From an uncultured Bacteroidota bacterium (lineage in GTDB: Bacteria > Bacteroidota > Bacteroidia > Flavobacteriales > Flavobacteriaceae), in the NCBI GenBank assembly GCA_902614065.1, contig CACMJT010000002.1, forward strand, positions 121,368 through 185,367: a stretch of DNA of 64,000 nt, given 5' to 3'. Shown piece by piece: positions 59,120 through 64,000 of this stretch. The notes beneath the pieces were generated by a model. That model made no database searches and had not been told where the DNA came from. It was given only the letters and a program-made list of their open reading frames with translations. The translations under genes were made by a program, and so were the position numbers. Position 1 is the stretch's first letter. Every line of letters starts with the position of its first letter.

Positions 59120-62100
59120 CTAGTTTAATCTAAATTCTAATTTTTTTTCTTTTAATGATTTAATTAATTCCTCAGAAATTTTGACCTTATTTTTAACTGA
59201 ATATAGATTTATATTTAATCCATTTCCATTTGCTGATAAATTAAATACTATCTCTTGATCTCCTTTATGTTTTTTTACTAATTTTTTGAAAAAATCAATA
59301 TGATTCTGCTCAATTAATTGTGCATCCATTTTAATAGATATTCTTTTAGTATTGGAACCTAAAGTGTCTTGGAGTTGTTGAAAATTTAAGAATTGAATTC
59401 TTGGATCTCCTATCCTTCCAGTTTCTGCATCCTTCCAACCTTCTTTTACATACATTTTAATATGAACAAAATTATTTTCGATTAGAAAGTGTTTGAATTT
59501 TAAATAGTTCTCCCCAAAAATTCTTAATTCGTAAGATTCAAAGTAGTCCTCAATTACGAACGTCGCCCAACCTTTGCCATTTTTCGAGATCTTATGTTGA
59601 ACTTCACCAATAATTCCACCAATTCTTAACTCTTTATCAATTAGCTTTCTTAAATCTTTTAGATCATTGAGTTGAATATTAGTTAAAAACTTTAATGTAT
59701 CAAAATAGTCATCTAACGGGTGACCTGAGATATAAATCCCTACCACTTCTTTCTCTTTTTTGAGTTGATCAAGCTTAGACCATTTGTCACACTCAGGAAA
59801 ACTTGGTTCACTAATTTTTATTTCATCAGCATCTGAAAACAGGCTTGTCTGTGGTGAATTTTCACGTTCTTGAAATTTATTACCGAACCGAATTGCCTTT
59901 TCAATAAATGTTACACCATCTCCATTTTCGTAAAAATATTGAGCTCTGTGTGCATCATCTACAGAATCAAAAGCACCTGCTAAAACAAGGCTATCAAATG
60001 CTTTTTTATTTGCTGATCTTAAATCAACTCTTTTTGCAAAATCAAAAATTGATTTATACTTTCCGGTTTGCCTTCCCTCAACAATGGCTTTAACAGCACT
60101 TTGTCCCACTCCTTTAACCGCACCCATACCAAAACGAATTGAATTATTATCATTCACATTGAATTTAAAAATTGACTCATTTATATCTGGACCAAGTACA
60201 TCAATTGACATATGCTTACACTCTTCCATAAAAAAACTAACCTGTTTTATATCATTCATGTTATTAGATAAAACAGCAGCCATATATTCCGAGGGGTAAT
60301 GTGCTTTTAAGTATGCAGTCTGATATGCGATCAAAGCATAACAAGTTGAATGTGATTTATTAAATGCGTACGATGCAAAAGCTTCCCAATCTTTCCAAAT
60401 TTTCTCTAAAATTTCTGGTTCATATCCATTTGATCTACCACCAGATATAAATTTGGGCTTTAATTTTTCGAGCAATGAGAAGATTTTTTTTCCCATCGCT
60501 TTTCTCAATGTATCAGCATCACCTTTTGAGAAATTAGCTAATTTTTGTGAAAGTTGCATAACCTGTTCTTGGTAGACTGTAATTCCATAAGTTTCCTTAA
60601 GGAACTCCTCCATTTCAGGAATATCATATTTGATTTCTTCCGTTCCATTTTTTCGGCGAACAAATGAAGGAATATACTCCAAAGGACCAGGTCTGTACAA
60701 TGCGTTCATTGCAATTAAGTCCTCAAAAACAGTAGGTTTTAAATCTCTCAAGTATTTTTGCATCCCAAGACTTTCATATTGAAAAATTCCAACTGTATCT
60801 CCTTTTTGGAATAACTCATATGTTTTTTCGTCCTCAAGGGATATATTGTCTATATCGATCTCTTTCTTGTGTCTATACTTTATTAATTTGATAGTATCCT
60901 TAATCAAAGTCAATGTTTTTAATCCAAGAAAATCCATTTTTAGAAGACCTGCATTTTCAACAACTGAATTATCGTACTGTGTTACCACTAAATCTGAATC
61001 TTTTGCAGTTGCAACTGGGACAAATTTTGTTATTTCATCTGGTGTAATAATTACTCCACATGCATGTACACCAACATTTCTCAAACTCCCTTCTAAAACC
61101 CGAGCTTGATTAATTGTCTCAGATTGAAGATTATCTCCATCCGAAATGTTTTTTAATTCAATAGCGTTTGAATAATCATCTGATCTCATCGATGAACTTA
61201 ATTTCTTTTTATCAGACTCAAATATGTCAGAAAGCTTGGTCATATTTGGAACCAACTTTGCAAGATAATCTGCATCCGAAAGAGATAAATCTAAAACTCG
61301 TGCTGTATCACGAATTGAAGATTTTGCAGCCATTTTTCCATATGTTACAATTTGGGCAACCTGATTGGATCCATACTTTTCAATAACATAATCAATAACT
61401 TTACCTCTACCATCATCATCAAAATCTATATCTATATCAGGCATACTAACCCTGTCAGGATTAAGGAATCTTTCAAAAAGCAAATCATACTTTATTGGGT
61501 CAATCTTTGTTATTCCGAGACAGTATGCGACTATTGAGCCTGCCACTGAGCCTCTTCCTGGTCCAACAGAAACTCCCATTTGTCTTGCTGCATTAATCAA
61601 GTCCTGAACAATCAAAAAATAACCCGGATAGCCAGAATTTTTAATAACTTCTAATTCAAAGTCTATTTTTTCTTTTAGACCATCATTTATATTTTTATAC
61701 TTTTCACTAGCACCCTCATAAACAAGATGTTTTAAATATTCGTTCTCGATATCATTTGAAGTTGAATTAAAATTCTCTGGAATTGAAAATTTTGGCAATA
61801 AAACTTCTCGACTTAAATCATAAAAATCAACTTTTTCCACTAATTCAGAAATATTACCAATTGCATCTGGATATTTTTTAAATAGTTTTATCATTTCATC
61901 TTTTGTTTTGAAATAATATTCCTGATTTTTAAGACCATATCTAAAACCTCTGCCCCTTCCAATAGGTGTTGATTGTTGTTGACCATCTTTCACGCACAAT
62001 AAAATATCGTGTGCATTTGCATCCTCTTTAGAAATATATTTGGTATCATTAGTTGCTATTACTTTTATGTCATGATTTTTTGAAAATTTCAAGAGTTGTT

Positions 62101-63430
62101 CATTAATTATTTCATTTTCTTCCTCACCATGAATATTCATTTCCAAATAAAAATCATTCATAAAAATTTCCTTCCACCAAAGACACGCATCTAAAGCTTG
62201 TTTTTCTCCTACATTGATAATTTTATTAGATATTTCTCCATATTTTGAGCCTGAAAGAACAATTAAACCTTCTTTGTATTTTTTAACTAAATCTTTATCA
62301 ATTCTAGGTACATAATAAAATCCCTCTGTGTATCCGATAGAACACATTTTCATAAGATTTTCATATCCCAATTTATTTTTAGCAAGAAACACAATTTGAT
62401 AGCCATCGTCTCTGTAAGATTTATCCAGTCTGTTCTCACAAACATTTAATTCACAACCTAAAATTGGTTTGATTTTTTGATTATTATTTTCTAGAGCATC
62501 ATTGTAATTCTTGACTGCTCTGTAAAAATGAAAGCAACCCATCATGTTAGCTTTATCAGTCAAAGCAACTGCATTCATTTTATAATCAGCAGTTTTTTTT
62601 ACTAAATCTGAAATTTTTGTTGTTGATTGTAAGACAGAGAACTGTGAATTATTGTGGAGGTGAACATAATCTGAATTGGAATTGTTATTAACTAAATCAT
62701 CAGTGTTTAAATTTTCAGTTTGGTTTTGTTCCTTTAATTTTTTTGACTCTGCTTTTAGGTTTATATGGTTAATTCCGAAAGTTCCAACTTGATTAGAGTA
62801 AGTGCCTGAAACTTTTGTATAAATATTTTCAAAATCCTGAATTAAACTAGGATCAAACAATTTTTGACGAATTAATTCGAAAAATACCATTGCGTTTGCC
62901 TCGACATCGGCAGATGCATTGTGAGCGTTTTCAAACTTGTTTTTAAAAAGATTTTCATAAAGTTCAACTAACGTTGGAAACTTAAATTTTCCTGATTTAC
63001 CTCCCGGCAATTTGCAAACGTTAGCTGTATTCTCTGTACAAGTATCTAGTACTACCTTATTTAATAATTGATTTTCAATATCTAATCGAAATAGCTCAGA
63101 TGCAACAACATTAATATCAAACTTTAAATTATGTCCTACTATATATTCGCAGGAATTAAGATCCTTTAAGAATTCATCAAGCACAGTCTGAATATCCATA
63201 CCATTCTGGGATGCAAGCATAGTAGAAATTCCATGGACTTTCTCCGATTCAAACGGAATATCAAAATCGGTAGGTTTGATTAGGTAACTCTTATTAGAAA
63301 ACAAAACTCCATTATCCTCATGAAGTTGCCACGCCAATTGAACAACTCTTGGCCAATTATTTATATCACTAATTGGGGCATCCCATCTTTTGGGTAATCC
63401 AGTAGTTTCAGTATCAAAAATTAAAAACAT
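59120..63430 (-). CDS. dnaE: DNA polymerase III alpha subunit with fused 3'-5' exonuclease
   Basis: 1436 residues. Residues 1-200 are a DnaQ-like proofreading exonuclease (Exo I FDTETTG with Asp6/Glu8, VGHNLKFDINV, NASADVEAN). Next come a PHP domain (~250-500, DYVHLHNNSQFS), the polymerase core with catalytic PDIDIDFDDDGRG (near 660), GPGRGSVAGS, the fingers (EQVMQLSQKL, YAFNKSHSTCYA), and a C-terminal OB fold (GGIIGEVQHKISKNGKGWATF). It is the replicative polymerase. Exonuclease-DnaE fusions of this size are usual in Flavobacteriia. In E. coli the exonuclease is a separate protein. Confidence 0.96.
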   Translation of the reverse strand: MFLIFDTETTGLPKRWDAPISDINNWPRVVQLAWQLHEDNGVLFSNKSYLIKPTDFDIPFESEKVHGISTMLASQNGMDIQTVLDEFLKDLNSCEYIVGHNLKFDINVVASELFRLDIENQLLNKVVLDTCTENTANVCKLPGGKSGKFKFPTLVELYENLFKNKFENAHNASADVEANAMVFFELIRQKLFDPSLIQDFENIYTKVSGTYSNQVGTFGINHINLKAESKKLKEQNQTENLNTDDLVNNNSNSDYVHLHNNSQFSVLQSTTKISDLVKKTADYKMNAVALTDKANMMGCFHFYRAVKNYNDALENNNQKIKPILGCELNVCENRLDKSYRDDGYQIVFLAKNKLGYENLMKMCSIGYTEGFYYVPRIDKDLVKKYKEGLIVLSGSKYGEISNKIINVGEKQALDACLWWKEIFMNDFYLEMNIHGEEENEIINEQLLKFSKNHDIKVIATNDTKYISKEDANAHDILLCVKDGQQQSTPIGRGRGFRYGLKNQEYYFKTKDEMIKLFKKYPDAIGNISELVEKVDFYDLSREVLLPKFSIPENFNSTSNDIENEYLKHLVYEGASEKYKNINDGLKEKIDFELEVIKNSGYPGYFLIVQDLINAARQMGVSVGPGRGSVAGSIVAYCLGITKIDPIKYDLLFERFLNPDRVSMPDIDIDFDDDGRGKVIDYVIEKYGSNQVAQIVTYGKMAAKSSIRDTARVLDLSLSDADYLAKLVPNMTKLSDIFESDKKKLSSSMRSDDYSNAIELKNISDGDNLQSETINQARVLEGSLRNVGVHACGVIITPDEITKFVPVATAKDSDLVVTQYDNSVVENAGLLKMDFLGLKTLTLIKDTIKLIKYRHKKEIDIDNISLEDEKTYELFQKGDTVGIFQYESLGMQKYLRDLKPTVFEDLIAMNALYRPGPLEYIPSFVRRKNGTEEIKYDIPEMEEFLKETYGITVYQEQVMQLSQKLANFSKGDADTLRKAMGKKIFSLLEKLKPKFISGGRSNGYEPEILEKIWKDWEAFASYAFNKSHSTCYALIAYQTAYLKAHYPSEYMAAVLSNNMNDIKQVSFFMEECKHMSIDVLGPDINESIFKFNVNDNNSIRFGMGAVKGVGQSAVKAIVEGRQTGKYKSIFDFAKRVDLRSANKKAFDSLVLAGAFDSVDDAHRAQYFYENGDGVTFIEKAIRFGNKFQERENSPQTSLFSDADEIKISEPSFPECDKWSKLDQLKKEKEVVGIYISGHPLDDYFDTLKFLTNIQLNDLKDLRKLIDKELRIGGIIGEVQHKISKNGKGWATFVIEDYFESYELRIFGENYLKFKHFLIENNFVHIKMYVKEGWKDAETGRIGDPRIQFLNFQQLQDTLGSNTKRISIKMDAQLIEQNHIDFFKKLVKKHKGDQEIVFNLSANGNGLNINLYSVKNKVKISEELIKSLKEKKLEFRLN

Positions 63431-63491
63431 ATAACCTTTAAATTTAATTATCTTTTTATATAAATCAGGTTTAAAAAAAAATTAATTATTC

Positions 63492-63521
63492 TTGATTTTT
63501 TGACAAATTCGATTATTTTTG
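63492..63521 (+). promoter_or_regulatory. Promoter of rpsP
   Basis: TTG (63492-63494), a 19-bp spacer and TATTTTTG (63514-63521), an exact TAnnTTTG match, 45 bp before the ATG. The spacing equals that at 5773-5802. Confidence 0.55.
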
Positions 63522-63566
63522 CTATCCATTAATAAAATTGGTTTCGAACCTTAAAATTTAATATTA

Positions 63567-64000
63567 TGTCAGTTAGAATTAGACTTCAAAGACACGGTAA
63601 AAAAGGAAAACCCTTTTACTGGATTGTCGCAGCCGATCAAAGATCAAAAAGAGACGGTAAATACTTAGAAAAATTAGGAACCTATAACCCAAATTTTAAT
63701 CCACCATTAGTTGAATTAAATATAGATGCAACGGTAAAATGGATTCAATTTGGAGCTCAACCATCAGATACAGCAAAATCTATCATTTCTAAAGAAGGTG
63801 CACTTTTAAAAAATCACTTACTAAATGGTGTTAAGAAAGGTGCCTTGACAGACGAAGAAGCTGATAAAAAGTTTGAAGATTGGCTTAATGAAAAGAATAA
63901 AAAATCAGAAGATAAACTATCTCAGATTCAAAAAGAACTTTCTGAAAAAAAGAAGAAAGAATTGGCTCTAGAAAAAGAAGCCAGTGAGAAAAGAAAACTA
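63567..64000 (+). CDS. rpsP: 30S ribosomal protein S16 (3' end outside window)
   Basis: The frame is open to the right edge (144 codons visible). The start SVRIRLQRHGKKGKPFYWIVAAD is split here as SVRIRLQRHGKKGKPF and YWIVAAD, followed by RSKRDGKYLEKLGTYNPNF, the standard S16 fold of about 80 residues. Beyond it runs a Lys/Glu-rich, probably coiled tail (WLNEKNKKSEDK, EKKKKELALEKEASEKRK), a known trait of Bacteroidota S16. It is part of the small ribosomal subunit. Confidence 0.96.

Noticed and set aside
1..64000. CRISPR arrays, insertion sequences, prophage or integrative elements
   Set aside because: I saw no regularly spaced repeats, transposase, integrase or phage genes, and gene density and base use look even throughout.

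Overview
The window looks like about 64 kb of one chromosome from a streamlined, AT-rich marine Flavobacteriia (Bacteroidota). The signs are: two large secreted proteins with a type IX secretion (T9SS) C-terminal sorting domain; promoters of the Bacteroidota type (TTG/TTTG, 19-21 bp, TAnnTTTG) and almost no Shine-Dalgarno sequences; a mevalonate pathway for isoprenoids; DNA polymerase III alpha with a fused proofreading exonuclease; ribosomal protein S16 with a long Lys/Glu tail; and many lipoproteins. Genes are packed with gaps of 0-140 bp. No stretch over 300 bp lacks a gene, and I see no insertion sequence, prophage, CRISPR array or rRNA.

Layout. 1-5770: tandem T9SS-exported proteins (the first cut by the left edge) and a surface-type lipoprotein. 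5810-9491: a 2TM-dihydrofolate reductase fusion, fabD, waaA and a secreted duplicated-domain protein. 9495-20159: tRNA-Leu, an M20 dipeptidase, hemW, ruvC, a PpiD-like foldase, lptC, a TPR protein, an outer-membrane protein, coaX and tRNA-Phe. 20221-26103: a secreted AhpD-like protein, then a sugar-oxidation island (gluconate-dehydrogenase-like small subunit, GMC oxidoreductase, DUF1080 protein, Tat-exported Gfo/Idh/MocA protein, ThuA). 26106-33168: a minus-strand run with mevalonate kinase, mevalonate diphosphate decarboxylase, a ferredoxin-NADP reductase-like flavoprotein, NifU-like and Mrp-type Fe-S factors, an alkyltransferase-like protein, trmB and a PhoR/PhoB-like two-component system. 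33228-41492: a LuxE-like enzyme, tyrS, pyrC, a polyprenol-phosphate glycosyltransferase, hemD, a peptide transporter and cutC.

41496-55697 is a second accessory region: two sodium:solute symporters (one with a DUF4212 small subunit), a nucleotidyltransferase, a sulfatase, a catalytically complete formylglycine-generating enzyme, a cysteine-less relative of it, a Gfo/Idh/MocA protein, a lipoprotein esterase and a GH109-type NAD-dependent glycosidase. It suggests use of sulfated, amino-sugar-containing glycans, although no SusC/SusD pair is present. Embedded in it are HMG-CoA reductase and a GHMP kinase that, with the pair at 26-28 kb, supply most of the mevalonate pathway. 55836-64000 returns to core functions: a GNAT that resembles eukaryotic glucosamine-6-phosphate N-acetyltransferase beside glmS, a YqaA-like membrane protein, tRNA-Asp behind trxA, dnaE and rpsP (cut by the right edge).

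The least expected signals are non-coding. A sigma-54-like promoter followed by a strong terminator lies between two convergent genes (47961-48065). A minus-strand promoter-like box, hairpins and terminator lie where both neighbours are plus-strand (55698-55777). Both read as candidate small RNAs. The GNA1-like/glmS pair and the GHMP kinase that may fill the phosphomevalonate kinase gap are the most interesting enzymatic leads.
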